A stretch of 64,000 nt of DNA from Methylobacterium sp. E-065 (lineage in GTDB: Bacteria > Pseudomonadota > Alphaproteobacteria > Rhizobiales > Beijerinckiaceae), in the NCBI RefSeq assembly GCF_022829605.1, contig NZ_JAKSYD010000303.1, positions 1 to 64,000 of the forward strand, read 5' to 3'. The translations under genes and the position numbers were made by a program. The notes under the pieces are model-generated. The model made no database searches, was not told where the DNA came from, and saw only the letters and a program-made list of their open reading frames with translations. Each line of letters starts with the position of its first letter. Position 1 is the first letter of the stretch. This document shows, piece after piece, positions 41,380 to 49,500 of the stretch.

Positions 41380-42822
41380 TCACTTGTAGCAGACGCTCTT
41401 GGCCGCCTCGACGACCTCGGCCACGTTCGGCAGGGCCAGCTTCTCGAGGTTGGCCGCGTAGGGCATCGGCACGTCCTTGCCGGTGATGCGCAGGACCGGG
41501 GCGTCGAGGTAGTCGAAGGCATCGACCATCAGGCGGGCGACGATCTCGGCGCCGATGCCCGATTGCGGGAACCCCTCCTCCACGGTGATGCAGCGGCCGG
41601 TCTTCTTCACCGACCGGACCACCGTCTCGGAATCCATCGGGCGGATCGTGCGCAGGTCGATCACCTCGGCCTCGATCCCCTGCTCGGCCAGGATCTGGGC
41701 GGCCTTGAGCGCGTAGGTCATGCCGATGGCGAACGACACGATGGTCACGTCCGTGCCGGGGCGGTGGATCCGCGCCTTGCCGATCGGCAGCACGAAATCG
41801 TCGAGCTGCGGCACCGGGAAGGACTGGCCGTACAGGATCTCGTTCTCGAGGAAGATCACCGGGTTCGGATCGCGGATCGCGGCCTTGAGCAGGCCCTTGG
41901 CGTCCGATGCCGTGTAGGGCGCGATCACCTTCAGGCCCGGCACGTTGGAGTACCACGCGGCGTAATCGTGGCTGTGCTGGGCGCCGACCCGGGCGGCGGC
42001 GCCGTTGGGTCCGCGGAACACGATCGGGCAGCCGAGCTGGCCGCCCGACATGTACAGGGTCTTGGCCGCCGAATTGATGATGTGGTCGATCGCCTGCATG
42101 GCGAAGTTGAAGGTCATGAACTCGATGATCGGCTTCAGGCCGGCAAGCGCCGCGCCGACGCCGATGCCGGCGAATCCGTGCTCGGTGATCGGGGTGTCGA
42201 CCACGCGCTTGGCGCCGAACTCCTGCAGCAAATTCTGGGTGATCTTGTAGGCGCCCTGGTACTCGGCGACCTCCTCGCCCATCACGAACACGTCGCCGTC
42301 GCGGCGCATCTCCTCCGCCATGGCGTCGCGCAGGGCCTCGCGCACCGTGGTGGTGACCATCGGCGTGCCGGCCGGGAATTCCTCCATCACCGGCTCGTCG
42401 GCCTTGTTGGTGATGACGGCCGGCGCCGCCGGCGCCCGCGGGGCGTCGTCGCTGGTCTTCGACGCCGGGGCGGCCGTGTCGGCCATGCCCTCGGCCTGCA
42501 TGTCGGGGGTCGGGGCCGGATGGCCGCCGGCGCCGTTGGGCTTCGGCGCCCCGCCCGACTGGACGCTCGCCGGATCCTCGCCCTCGCCGGCGATGATGGC
42601 GATCGGCGTGTTGACCGCGACACCCTCGGTGCCCTCCGCGATCAGGATCTTGGCGAGCACGCCCTCGTCGATCGCCTCCACCTCCATGGTGGCCTTGTCG
42701 GTCTCGATCTCGGCCAGCACGTCGCCGGACTTGATCGGATCGCCCTCTTTCTTCAGCCACTTGGCGAGCTTGCCCTCCTCCATGGTCGGGGAGAGGGCGG
42801 GCATCAGGATGTCGGTCGCCAT
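41380..42822 (-). CDS. pdhB: pyruvate dehydrogenase E1 beta subunit with N-terminal lipoyl domain
   Basis: 480 residues. An N-terminal lipoyl domain (Lys43 in EIETDKATMEVEA), nearly identical to that of PdhC, and an Ala/Pro-rich linker precede the transketolase-like beta subunit from about 150: REALRDAMAEEMRRDGDVFV, MGEEVAEYQGAYKITQ, IEFMTFNFAMQAIDHIINSA and VEEGFPQSGIGAEIVARL. The lipoyl-E1beta fusion is typical of alphaproteobacterial pyruvate dehydrogenase. It forms the alpha2beta2 E1 that decarboxylates pyruvate with thiamine diphosphate. Confidence 0.97.
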   Translation of the reverse strand: MATDILMPALSPTMEEGKLAKWLKKEGDPIKSGDVLAEIETDKATMEVEAIDEGVLAKILIAEGTEGVAVNTPIAIIAGEGEDPASVQSGGAPKPNGAGGHPAPTPDMQAEGMADTAAPASKTSDDAPRAPAAPAVITNKADEPVMEEFPAGTPMVTTTVREALRDAMAEEMRRDGDVFVMGEEVAEYQGAYKITQNLLQEFGAKRVVDTPITEHGFAGIGVGAALAGLKPIIEFMTFNFAMQAIDHIINSAAKTLYMSGGQLGCPIVFRGPNGAAARVGAQHSHDYAAWYSNVPGLKVIAPYTASDAKGLLKAAIRDPNPVIFLENEILYGQSFPVPQLDDFVLPIGKARIHRPGTDVTIVSFAIGMTYALKAAQILAEQGIEAEVIDLRTIRPMDSETVVRSVKKTGRCITVEEGFPQSGIGAEIVARLMVDAFDYLDAPVLRITGKDVPMPYAANLEKLALPNVAEVVEAAKSVCYK

Positions 42823-42880
42823 GCTCAGCTCTGCGGTCGTCGTCTCGATAGGGGGGCGGCCAGCGTCGTCGGCGACGCGC

Positions 42881-43957
42881 TCAGGCGTGCGCGTCCAGCA
42901 GGATGTCGGTCCAGAGCTCGGACGGATCGGGCTCGGGGTCGTTGGTGGCGAACTCGGCCGAGGCGTTGACGGTCTCGCGGACCTTGGCGTCGGTCGCCTT
43001 CAGATCGGCCTCTGGAACCCCATGCAATTCGAGCAGGCGCTTGCGCACCATCTCGATCGGGTCGTGCTCGTCGCGCATCTTCGAGACCTCGTCCTTAGTC
43101 CGGTACTTGGCCGGATCGGACATGGAATGGCCGCGGTAGCGGTAGGTCTGCATCTCCAGGATGTACGGGCCCTGGCCGGTGCGGGCGTGCTCGATCGCCC
43201 GGCCGGCGGCCTCGCGGACCGTGCGGACATCCATGCCGTCGACCTGCTCGCCCGGGATGCCGAAGGAGAGGCCGCGCTTCGAGAAGTCGGTCTGCGCCGA
43301 GGCCCGGGCCACCGAGGTGCCCATGGCGTAGCGGTTGTTCTCGATCACGTAGACAACCGGCAGCTTCCACAGAGCCGCCATGTTGAAGCTCTCGTAGACC
43401 TGGCCCTGGTTGGCGGCGCCGTCGCCCATATAGGTCAGGCTGACCTTGCCGTTCTCCCGGTAATGGTCGGCGAAAGCGAGGCCGGTGCCGAGCGAGACCT
43501 GGGCGCCGACGATGCCGTGGCCGCCGAAGAACTGCTTCTCGCGGCTGAACATGTGCATCGAGCCGCCCTTCCCGCGGCTGTAGCCGCCGCGGCGTCCGGT
43601 CAGCTCGGCCATGACGCCCTTCGGGTCCATGCCGCAGGCCAGCATGTGACCGTGGTCGCGGTAGCCGGTGATGACCTGGTCGCCGTCGACCGAGGCCATC
43701 TGCATGCCGATCACCACGGCTTCCTGGCCGATATACAGGTGGCAGAAGCCGCCGATCAGGCCCATGCCGTAGAGCTGGCCGGCCTTCTCCTCGAAGCGCC
43801 GGATCAGCAGCATCTCGTGGTAGGCGTGGAGGTCTTCCTCGCGGGTGAATTGCGGCATGTTGGGCGCCGCCGGCTTGTGCGACTCGGCGGCCTGAGGACT
43901 TCCGGCCTGCGATGACCCGGACGAGGCGTCCTTGGCGGGCTCCTTGGCGGCATCCAT
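42881..43957 (-). CDS. pdhA: pyruvate dehydrogenase E1 alpha subunit
   Basis: 358 residues from ATG 43957. After a polar lead of 35 residues, the enzyme core starts FTREEDLHAYHEMLLIRRFE. The thiamine-diphosphate motif is GDGAANQGQVYESFNMAALW with ENNRYAMGTS. The phosphorylation-loop equivalent is YRGHSMSDPAKYR. It pairs with PdhB as E1 of the pyruvate dehydrogenase complex and is the first gene of the operon. ftsB lies 138 bases upstream on the same strand, an order conserved in Rhizobiales. Confidence 0.97.
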   Translation of the reverse strand: MDAAKEPAKDASSGSSQAGSPQAAESHKPAAPNMPQFTREEDLHAYHEMLLIRRFEEKAGQLYGMGLIGGFCHLYIGQEAVVIGMQMASVDGDQVITGYRDHGHMLACGMDPKGVMAELTGRRGGYSRGKGGSMHMFSREKQFFGGHGIVGAQVSLGTGLAFADHYRENGKVSLTYMGDGAANQGQVYESFNMAALWKLPVVYVIENNRYAMGTSVARASAQTDFSKRGLSFGIPGEQVDGMDVRTVREAAGRAIEHARTGQGPYILEMQTYRYRGHSMSDPAKYRTKDEVSKMRDEHDPIEMVRKRLLELHGVPEADLKATDAKVRETVNASAEFATNDPEPDPSELWTDILLDAHA

Positions 43958-44095
43958 CGGCGCTCTCCCCGTGATTCCACGCGACTTCGTGGGGGTGTAG
44001 GACAGCGACGAAGGGAAAGCGAGGGTCACCGCTCTGACAGGAGGCCGCTCTTGTCAGAGGATCGCGGGGACTAAGGAATACTTTGATGTGGGCAA

Positions 44096-44407
44096 TCAGG
44101 GCGTGATGATCACCACGTCGTTGGCGTGAACCCGCCCGAGCACGATCCGCGCGCGCTCCTCCAGAAGATCGCGGTCGATCTGATCGCTCTTGAGGAGCGC
44201 CACCCGGTGCTCCCAGGTCGCCCGCTCGGCCTTCACGGCGTTGAGTTCCTGGGTGAGCTGGTAGGCGCGGATCTTGAGGACCTTCTTGGCCTCAAGGCCG
44301 CGGTTGCCGCTCTCGGCCTGCCACACGAAATAACCGACCACGAGCGCCGACAGGGTCCAGAGACCCAGCGGCAACACAACCATTCTGACTCGGCGGCGCA
44401 CGACCAT
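44096..44407 (-). CDS. ftsB: FtsB/DivIC-type septum formation initiator
   Basis: 103 residues from ATG 44407: a short basic cytoplasmic start, one membrane helix (VVLPLGLWTLSALVVGYFVW), then a periplasmic coiled coil (LEAKKVLKIRAYQLTQELNA, VKAERATWEHRVALLKSDQI) and the short conserved end (DLLEERARIVLGRVHANDVV). FtsB with FtsL and FtsQ links the divisome to septal wall synthesis. It lies between eno and pdhA in the conserved Rhizobiales order, although here a cyclase gene separates it from eno. Confidence 0.9.
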   Translation of the reverse strand: MVVRRRVRMVVLPLGLWTLSALVVGYFVWQAESGNRGLEAKKVLKIRAYQLTQELNAVKAERATWEHRVALLKSDQIDRDLLEERARIVLGRVHANDVVIITP

Positions 44408-44489
44408 GGCGTGACCCTCGCGCGGAAAGGTTAACGGATCTCTTCGATCACGCACCGCGACCGGCACGAACAGAGGGCGAGCCTGAGGG

Positions 44490-45671
44490 ATGGACCTGAC
44501 GCATCTGAGGCGCTGGATCGCCGAACACGCCACGGCGACCGACGACCACGACACTCTGCTCTCCGGCTTCTGCGAGTCGCTGGTCGAGGCCGGCATCCCG
44601 GTCTGGCGGGTCAGCGTCATGGCGCCGGCCCTGGACCCGATGCTGCGCGGCGTCAGCCTCAACTGGCACGCGGGTGAGGGGATGTCGTTCGTGGCCAATG
44701 CCCACGGCGCCGACGAGGAGAGCGACTGGCTTCTCAGCCCGGTCTACGCCCTGGTGGAGACCGGCGAGACGTTCGGCCGCTGGCGCCTCGACGCCCCCGA
44801 GCTGGAGGCGGACTTTCCGGTCCTGAAGGCGCTGGGGGCGCAGGGCGGGGTCGACTACGTCCTGCACATCGTCGCGTTCGCCCCCGGCACGGCGCTCCAG
44901 GGCATCGCGGTCTCGTTCTGCACCCGCGAGGCCGCCGGCTTCACCGACGCGCACCTGTCGGCCATTGCGGACGTGCTGCCGTTCCTGACCCTGGCGATCG
45001 CCAAGATGGGCTTGGCCCACACCTTCCGCGAGGTGTCGGCCACCTATCTCGGCCGCTCAACCGCCGAGCGCGTCCTCGACGGCCAGATCCGGCGGGGCGA
45101 GGGACGCGCCGTGCCGGCCGCCATCCTGCTGACCGACCTGCGCGGCTTCACGGCCCTGGCCGACCGGGTGGATCCGGCCGACATGGTCACCTGGCTCAAC
45201 GAGCATTTCGACGCCCTCGGCGACCCGGTGGAGCAGCACGGGGGCGAGATCCTGAAGTTCCTGGGGGACGGGTTCCTGGCGATCTTCCCGGTGCCGGACA
45301 CCGGCGCCCTCCCCTGCCCGGTCTGCGGCGGCGCCCTCGATGCCGCGACCGAGGGACTCGCGGCCAATGCGGCGCTCAATGTCCGCCGCCGCGCGGCCGG
45401 GCTGCCCGAACTGCCGGCCGAGTGCGTCGTGCATTTCGGAACGGTGATCTACGGCAATGTCGGCACCGCGCGGCGGCTCGACTTCACGATCATCGGGCGG
45501 GCGGTCAACGAGGCCAGCCGGATCGAGAGCCAATGCGCGGCGCTCGGCCACGAACTCCTGGTGTCGGATGCCTTTGCCGAGCGGTGCGCGCGGCGGCTGG
45601 AGCCGGTCGGGACGATCGAGTTGCGGGGCCTGTCGCGGCCGATGCGAGTCTGGAGCGTGCCGGGGGCGTGA
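44490..45671 (+). CDS. class III adenylate/guanylate cyclase
   Basis: 393 residues. The N-terminal 190 residues look like a GAF-type sensory domain (MDLTHLRRWIAEHATATDDH, GVSLNWHAGEGMSFVANAHG). The C-terminal catalytic domain has AAILLTDLRGFTALADRVDP with a metal-binding Asp, EILKFLGDGFLAIFPV with the second, and TIIGRAVNEASRIES. A CxxC pair (PCPVCGG) sits in a loop between catalytic segments. It is a soluble cyclase making cAMP or cGMP. It is divergent from ftsB with an 82-base gap and interrupts the usual eno-ftsB neighbourhood. Confidence 0.93.
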   Translation: MDLTHLRRWIAEHATATDDHDTLLSGFCESLVEAGIPVWRVSVMAPALDPMLRGVSLNWHAGEGMSFVANAHGADEESDWLLSPVYALVETGETFGRWRLDAPELEADFPVLKALGAQGGVDYVLHIVAFAPGTALQGIAVSFCTREAAGFTDAHLSAIADVLPFLTLAIAKMGLAHTFREVSATYLGRSTAERVLDGQIRRGEGRAVPAAILLTDLRGFTALADRVDPADMVTWLNEHFDALGDPVEQHGGEILKFLGDGFLAIFPVPDTGALPCPVCGGALDAATEGLAANAALNVRRRAAGLPELPAECVVHFGTVIYGNVGTARRLDFTIIGRAVNEASRIESQCAALGHELLVSDAFAERCARRLEPVGTIELRGLSRPMRVWSVPGA

Positions 45672-45711
45672 AAGCCGGCCTTCTCATAGAGCGCCGCACG
45701 GATGGCTCGAG

Positions 45712-45881
45712 GCGCCGCCCTTTTCCCGGGCGCATGCAGCGCCAGCGGAATGTGTCCCGGGATCCAGCACGGAAGGTCACGAAGCGTCCGTCTGGATTAA
45801 CAAGTGCCGCGGTCGCGGCCTGTTCTTGTGCTGGCTCCCGGATCAGGTTCCGCTGACGCTTCACCTGTCCGGGAAAAGGGT
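45712..45881. repeat. dispersed palindromic repeat, family C copy 2
   Basis: It starts GGCGCCGCCCTTTTCCCGGG, CGCATGCAG as in copy 1, and ends CCTGTCCGGGAAAAGGGT. The shared internal elements are TCCCGGGATCCAGCA and GCTCCCGGATCAGGTTC. The middle differs from copy 1 by substitutions and small indels. It lies between the convergent cyclase and eno genes. Confidence 0.8.
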
Positions 45882-45899
45882 CCGGTTCGTGACAGGAAT

Positions 45900-45927
45900 G
45901 GCCCGCCTCGCTCAGGCGAGGCGGGCC
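45900..45927. terminator. perfect 12-bp hairpin after eno
   Basis: GGCCCGCCTCGC and GCGAGGCGGGCC form a perfect 12-bp stem around TCAG, ten bases past the eno stop codon. No T-run follows on either strand, so it may stabilise the mRNA end or act with Rho rather than as a classical intrinsic terminator. Confidence 0.6.
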
Positions 45928-45936
45928 TGCGCGGCT

Positions 45937-47226
45937 TCAGCGGCGGGCGAGCTGCTTCAGCGCCGACGGGCCGGCGTAGAGCGCCTGCGGGCCGAGGCCC
46001 TCCTCGATGCGGATCAGCTGGTTGTACTTGGCCAATCTGTCCGAGCGGGCGAGCGAGCCGGTCTTGATCTGCCCGCAATTGGTGGCGACCGCGAGGTCGG
46101 CGATGGTCGAATCCTCGGTCTCGCCGGAGCGGTGCGACATCACCGCGGTGTAGCCGGCGCGCTGGGCCATATCGACCGCCGCCAGGGTCTCGGTGAGCGT
46201 GCCGATCTGGTTGACCTTGATCAGGATCGAGTTCGCCGTACCCTCCGCGATGCCGCGGGACAGGCGCTCGACATTGGTGACGAACAGGTCGTCGCCCACG
46301 AGCTGGCAGCGATCGCCGATCTTCTCGGTCAGCAGCTTCCAGCCGGCCCAGTCGTCCTCCGACATGCCGTCCTCGATCGAGACGATCGGGTAGGCGTCGA
46401 CGAGCTGGGCGAGGTAGTCGACCTGCGCCTCGATGGTCCGGCTCGTGCCCTCGCCCTCGTACGCGTAGGCGCCGTTCTTGAAGAACTCGGTGGCGGCGCA
46501 GTCGAGGGCGAGCGCCATGTCCTGGCCGGGCTTGAAGCCGGCGGCGCTGATCGCGTCCATCACGAAATCGAGGGCGGCCTCAGCGGACGGAAGATTCGGG
46601 GCGAAACCGCCCTCATCGCCGACATTGGTGTTGTGGCCGGCCTTCTTCAGCTTGCTCTTGAGGGTGTGGAACACCTCGGAGCCCATGCGCACGGCCTCGG
46701 CGAGCGAATCGGCGCCCACCGGCATGATCATGAATTCCTGGAAGTCGATCGGGTTGTCGGCATGCGCGCCGCCGTTGATGATGTTCATCATCGGCACCGG
46801 CAGCACCCGGCCCTGCACGCCGCCGACGTAGCGGTAGAGCGGCAGGCCGGAGGCCTCGGCCGCGGCCTTCGCCACCGCCAGGGACACGCCCAGGATCGCG
46901 TTCGCGCCGAGCCGCGCCTTGTTGGGCGTGCCGTCGAGCTCGATCATCGCCTCGTCGATCGCGACCTGTTCCTCGGCCTCCATGCCGCCGATCGCGTCGA
47001 GGATCTCGGTCTGTGCCGCCTCGACCGCCTTCAGCACACCCTTGCCGAGGAAGCGGTTCGTGTCGCCGTCGCGCAGCTCCACCGCCTCGTGGGCGCCCGT
47101 GGAGGCGCCCGAGGGGACCGCGGCACGGCCGAACGAGCCATCCTCTAGGATGACGTCGACCTCGACCGTGGGATTACCGCGGCTGTCGAGGATCTCGCGG
47201 GCGCTGATATTGGTGATCGCGGTCAT
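45937..47226 (-). CDS. eno: enolase
   Basis: A 429-residue glycolytic enzyme (2-phosphoglycerate to phosphoenolpyruvate). ARQILDSRGNPTVEVDVILE-type opening (here SAREILDSRGNPTVEVDV), VPSGASTGAHEAVELRDGD, MMNIINGGAHADNPIDFQEF, VGDEGGFAPNLPSAEAAL and the signature LIKVNQIGTLTETLAAVDMA with VMSHRSGETEDSTIADLAVA are all present. Catalytic Lys and Glu residues lie in these motifs. It also acts in RNA degradosomes of many bacteria. It is upstream of, but separated from, the ftsB-pdh genes by the inserted cyclase gene and repeat. Confidence 0.98.
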   Translation of the reverse strand: MTAITNISAREILDSRGNPTVEVDVILEDGSFGRAAVPSGASTGAHEAVELRDGDTNRFLGKGVLKAVEAAQTEILDAIGGMEAEEQVAIDEAMIELDGTPNKARLGANAILGVSLAVAKAAAEASGLPLYRYVGGVQGRVLPVPMMNIINGGAHADNPIDFQEFMIMPVGADSLAEAVRMGSEVFHTLKSKLKKAGHNTNVGDEGGFAPNLPSAEAALDFVMDAISAAGFKPGQDMALALDCAATEFFKNGAYAYEGEGTSRTIEAQVDYLAQLVDAYPIVSIEDGMSEDDWAGWKLLTEKIGDRCQLVGDDLFVTNVERLSRGIAEGTANSILIKVNQIGTLTETLAAVDMAQRAGYTAVMSHRSGETEDSTIADLAVATNCGQIKTGSLARSDRLAKYNQLIRIEEGLGPQALYAGPSALKQLARR

Positions 47227-47390
47227 GGAACGTCCTCTCGCGGGGCCGCTTGTCGGCGGCGGCAGCCCCGATTCGGGGTGCGGCGCATCGCGGCGGCTTA
47301 TCCGTCAAGCCGCGTTCGGCGGCAAGCACCGCCGTAGGCCGTGCCTGTGCACGTGTCGTGACAGCCCGAACTGGACAGCGATCAACTAAG

Positions 47391-47490
47391 GGGATCCCAA
47401 AGGGCCAGCCCTTTGGCCGGGGCTTGGGGGCAGAGCCCCCAATGGACCTGGGCTCTGCCCTGGACCCGCAAAAGGGCTCAGCCCTTTTGA
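47391..47490. repeat. dispersed palindromic repeat, family A copy 3
   Basis: It starts GGGATCCCAAAGGGCCAGCC and ends with AAAAGGGCTCAGCCCTTTTG on the plus strand, the same orientation as copy 1. Middle elements are GGGGGCAGAGCCCCC and GGCTCTGCCCTGGACC. It ends about 30 bases before queF and lies in the gap between the divergent eno and queF genes, so it could affect the queF leader. Confidence 0.85.
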
Positions 47491-47521
47491 ATCTGGAACT
47501 CTCCAGATCTATACCGCTCAC

Positions 47522-47974
47522 ATGACCGCACCTGAGACGCTCCAACTCGGCCAGCCGACGCCCTTCCCGACCTCCCCCGAGGAGGCGCGGCTCGACCGGG
47601 TCCCGAACCCGCACGCCGATACAGACTACGTAGCCCGCTTCACCGCGCCCGAATTCACCTCGATCTGCCCCGTCACCGGCCAGCCGGACTTCGCCATCCT
47701 GGTGATCGATTATGTGCCGGGGGACTGGCTGGTGGAGTCGAAGTCGCTGAAGCTCTATCTGGGCGCGTTCCGCAACCACGGCGCGTTCCACGAGGATTGC
47801 ACGGTGGCGATCGGCAAGCGGCTGCGCGACCTTCTGGAGCCACGCTACCTGCGCATTGGCGGGTTCTGGTATCCCCGCGGCGGCATCCCGATCGACGTGT
47901 TCTGGCAGACGGGCGATTTGCCCAAGAACGCGTGGCTGCCCGATCCCGGAGTCCCGCCCTATCGCGGCCGGTGA
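47522..47974 (+). CDS. queF: NADPH-dependent 7-cyano-7-deazaguanine reductase
   Basis: 150 residues, the short unimodular QueF type. It reduces preQ0 to preQ1 for queuosine in tRNA. Catalytic Cys49 lies in FTSICPVTGQPDFA, the NADPH motif ESKSLKLY is at 72-79 and the Asp in FHEDC follows. No preQ1-type riboswitch was recognised before it; a family A repeat occupies most of its upstream region. No other queuosine gene is nearby. Confidence 0.96.
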   Translation: MTAPETLQLGQPTPFPTSPEEARLDRVPNPHADTDYVARFTAPEFTSICPVTGQPDFAILVIDYVPGDWLVESKSLKLYLGAFRNHGAFHEDCTVAIGKRLRDLLEPRYLRIGGFWYPRGGIPIDVFWQTGDLPKNAWLPDPGVPPYRGR

Positions 47975-47997
47975 TGGGCGACGGATCCCGCCAAACG

Positions 47998-48030
47998 AAA
48001 AGGGCGACCGGCTTGCGCCGGTCGCCCCTT
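47998..48030. terminator. bidirectional intrinsic terminator between queF and the Gly/Tyr-rich gene
   Basis: GGGCGACCGGC and GCCGGTCGCCC form a perfect 11-bp stem with a TTGC loop (48002-48027). AAAA on the left gives a U-tract for the minus-strand gene ending at 48050; on the plus strand only CTT follows. It serves the minus-strand gene and probably also queF. Confidence 0.8.
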
Positions 48031-48049
48031 CACTGACGGTTACTGGATC

Positions 48050-48391
48050 TCAGTAGCCGTAGCCATAGTAGCCGTAGCCCGGAGCCGCGTAGCCGCCGCC
48101 GTAGACGGGCGCGTAGCCGTAGCCATAGGACGGGGCGTAGCCGTAGCCGCCACCGTAGTAGCTGTCACGGGCCGCGCCGGCGGCGATCGCGCCAGCCGCA
48201 AGGCCGGCGATGCCGAGGCCGATGGCGGCGCCGGTGCCGATGCCGCGACGGCCGCCGCGGTAGTAGCCGCCGTGACCGTAGCCGCCGTAGCCGCCATGGT
48301 AGCCGTAGGGACGTGCCTCGGCGCTGGACGTGGCGGCAACGCTGCCGAGGGCCAGAGCGGCGGCGGTGGCGATGATACCGATCTTGCGCAT
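48050..48391 (-). CDS. exported Gly/Tyr-rich protein
   Basis: 113 residues from ATG 48391: a signal peptide (MRKIGIIATAAALALGSVAA, cleaved near SSAEA), a GYGGYGHGGYYRGG stretch, a hydrophobic Gly/Ala segment (GTGAAIGLGIAGLAAGAIAA) resembling a glycine-zipper membrane insertion, and a tail of repeated GYGYAP/GGGY units ending YYGYGY. Such low-complexity exported proteins are common in Methylobacterium and may be cell-surface or membrane-inserting. No enzymatic role is suggested. Confidence 0.82.
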   Translation of the reverse strand: MRKIGIIATAAALALGSVAATSSAEARPYGYHGGYGGYGHGGYYRGGRRGIGTGAAIGLGIAGLAAGAIAAGAARDSYYGGGYGYAPSYGYGYAPVYGGGYAAPGYGYYGYGY

Positions 48392-48499
48392 GATGTTCCT
48401 TCTCGATCCTCGATCGAACCTGCCCAATAACGTAGCCACCGCGGGACAGTTCCAAGTTCTCACAGGTCTTGGCGTGCGGCTCCGCACACAGTCAGTTTT

Positions 48500-48515
48500 A
48501 TGAACCGCGGTTCAT
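48500..48515. promoter_or_regulatory. 16-bp perfect palindrome, candidate operator
   Basis: ATGAACCGCGGTTCAT is a perfect palindrome in the 329-base gap between the Gly/Tyr-rich gene (minus) and a methyltransferase gene (plus). Its half-site spacing suits a dimeric TetR- or GntR-like repressor. It could control either divergent gene. No matching regulator gene is in the window. Confidence 0.5.
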
Positions 48516-48720
48516 CATGCGCGATGCCTCGGCCGTACGGCGCTGCTTGCCGTTCTGAGGAGCGTCCGATCCGAAACCTTGCGAAAATATTCCGATGCGC
48601 GCGCATCTCGGCCCAATCGGGTCGCCATCCCGCGGCGTAGGGGCCGCCTCTGCTCGAAGCACGTCGAGATCGCCTCCGCCCCGTGCCGCCCTATGATGGC
48701 AGCCCTGGAGGACTGACCGC

Positions 48721-49389
48721 ATGGATGCCCTGACCCTGATCCGCGAGACCTTCGCGCCGCTGTCCCGCAAGCGGATCCTCGACATCGGGTGTGGCGGCGG
48801 AACGCTCGCGAAACGCCTGAGTGAGGATGGTGCTGCGGTGACCGGCATCGACCCGGGCGATGCGGCGCTTGCGCAAGCCCGGGCCGCGGTCCCGGAGGCG
48901 CGGTTCGAGGCCGCCTCGGGCGAAGCCCTACCCTTCCCCGATGCCAGTTTCGACGGGGCCGTCCTGCTCAACGCCCTGCACCACGTGCCCGACCCTACCG
49001 CCGCCCTCGTCGAGGCGGCGCGCGTGCTCGTCCCGGGCGGGTCGCTCGTGGTGGTGGAACCGCTCGCGGTGGGCAGTTTCTTCGACGCCCTGCAGCCCAT
49101 CGAGGACGAAACTGCGGTGCGCGCGGCCGCCCAGGACGCGATCGCGGCAGCCCTGTCCGGCGGCACGTTTGCATGCCGCCGCGACGTCACGGTCGAGCGG
49201 CGGGAGAGCTTCGCGTCCCTCGATGCCTTCCTGGCGCGGGTCTGCGCCGTGGACCCCGCCCGCGCGGCAACGGTCGAGGCCCGGCGCCCCGTCGTGGAGG
49301 CGGCATTTGAGGCTGCGGCGGAACGCGAGGCGGATGGCCGCTACGGTCTCGTCCAACCCCTGCGGATCCAGGTGCTGGCGCGCCCCTGA
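48721..49389 (+). CDS. SAM-dependent class I methyltransferase
   Basis: 222 residues with the Methyltransf_11/UbiE-like core: ILDIGCGGGTLAKRLSEDGA (SAM-binding motif I), GIDPGDAALAQARA (motif II acid), GEALPFPDASFDGAVLLNAL (motif IV) and LVPGGSLVVVEPLAVGSFFD. The substrate is unknown; the His pair (LHHVPDP) is common in small-molecule methyltransferases. A family A repeat starts right after the stop, before convergent kdsA. Confidence 0.92.
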   Translation: MDALTLIRETFAPLSRKRILDIGCGGGTLAKRLSEDGAAVTGIDPGDAALAQARAAVPEARFEAASGEALPFPDASFDGAVLLNALHHVPDPTAALVEAARVLVPGGSLVVVEPLAVGSFFDALQPIEDETAVRAAAQDAIAAALSGGTFACRRDVTVERRESFASLDAFLARVCAVDPARAATVEARRPVVEAAFEAAAEREADGRYGLVQPLRIQVLARP

Positions 49390-49391
49390 TC

Positions 49392-49498
49392 GGGGTTTCG
49401 AAAGGGCGAGCCCTTTCGCGGGTCCAGGGCGGAGCCTTGGAACTCAGTCAAGGCTTTGCCCTGACAACCCACCAAAGGGCTCGCCCTTTGGAAACCCC
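49392..49498. repeat. dispersed palindromic repeat, family A copy 4
   Basis: It starts GGGGTTTCGAAAGGGCGAGC and ends AAAGGGCTCGCCCTTTGGAA, the same orientation as copy 2. The middle is CCAGGGCGGAGCCTTGG and AAGGCTTTGCCCTG. It fills the whole gap between the convergent methyltransferase and kdsA genes. Confidence 0.87.
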
Positions 49499-49500
49499 AT

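Noticed and set aside
47391..47521. preQ1 or other riboswitch before queF
   Set aside because: The upstream DNA is a family A palindromic repeat; no preQ1-type H-pseudoknot pattern was seen.
48498..49190. 230-codon minus-strand frame over the methyltransferase gene
   Set aside because: It overlaps a well-supported plus-strand methyltransferase and is Ser/Arg/Ala-rich without domain features.
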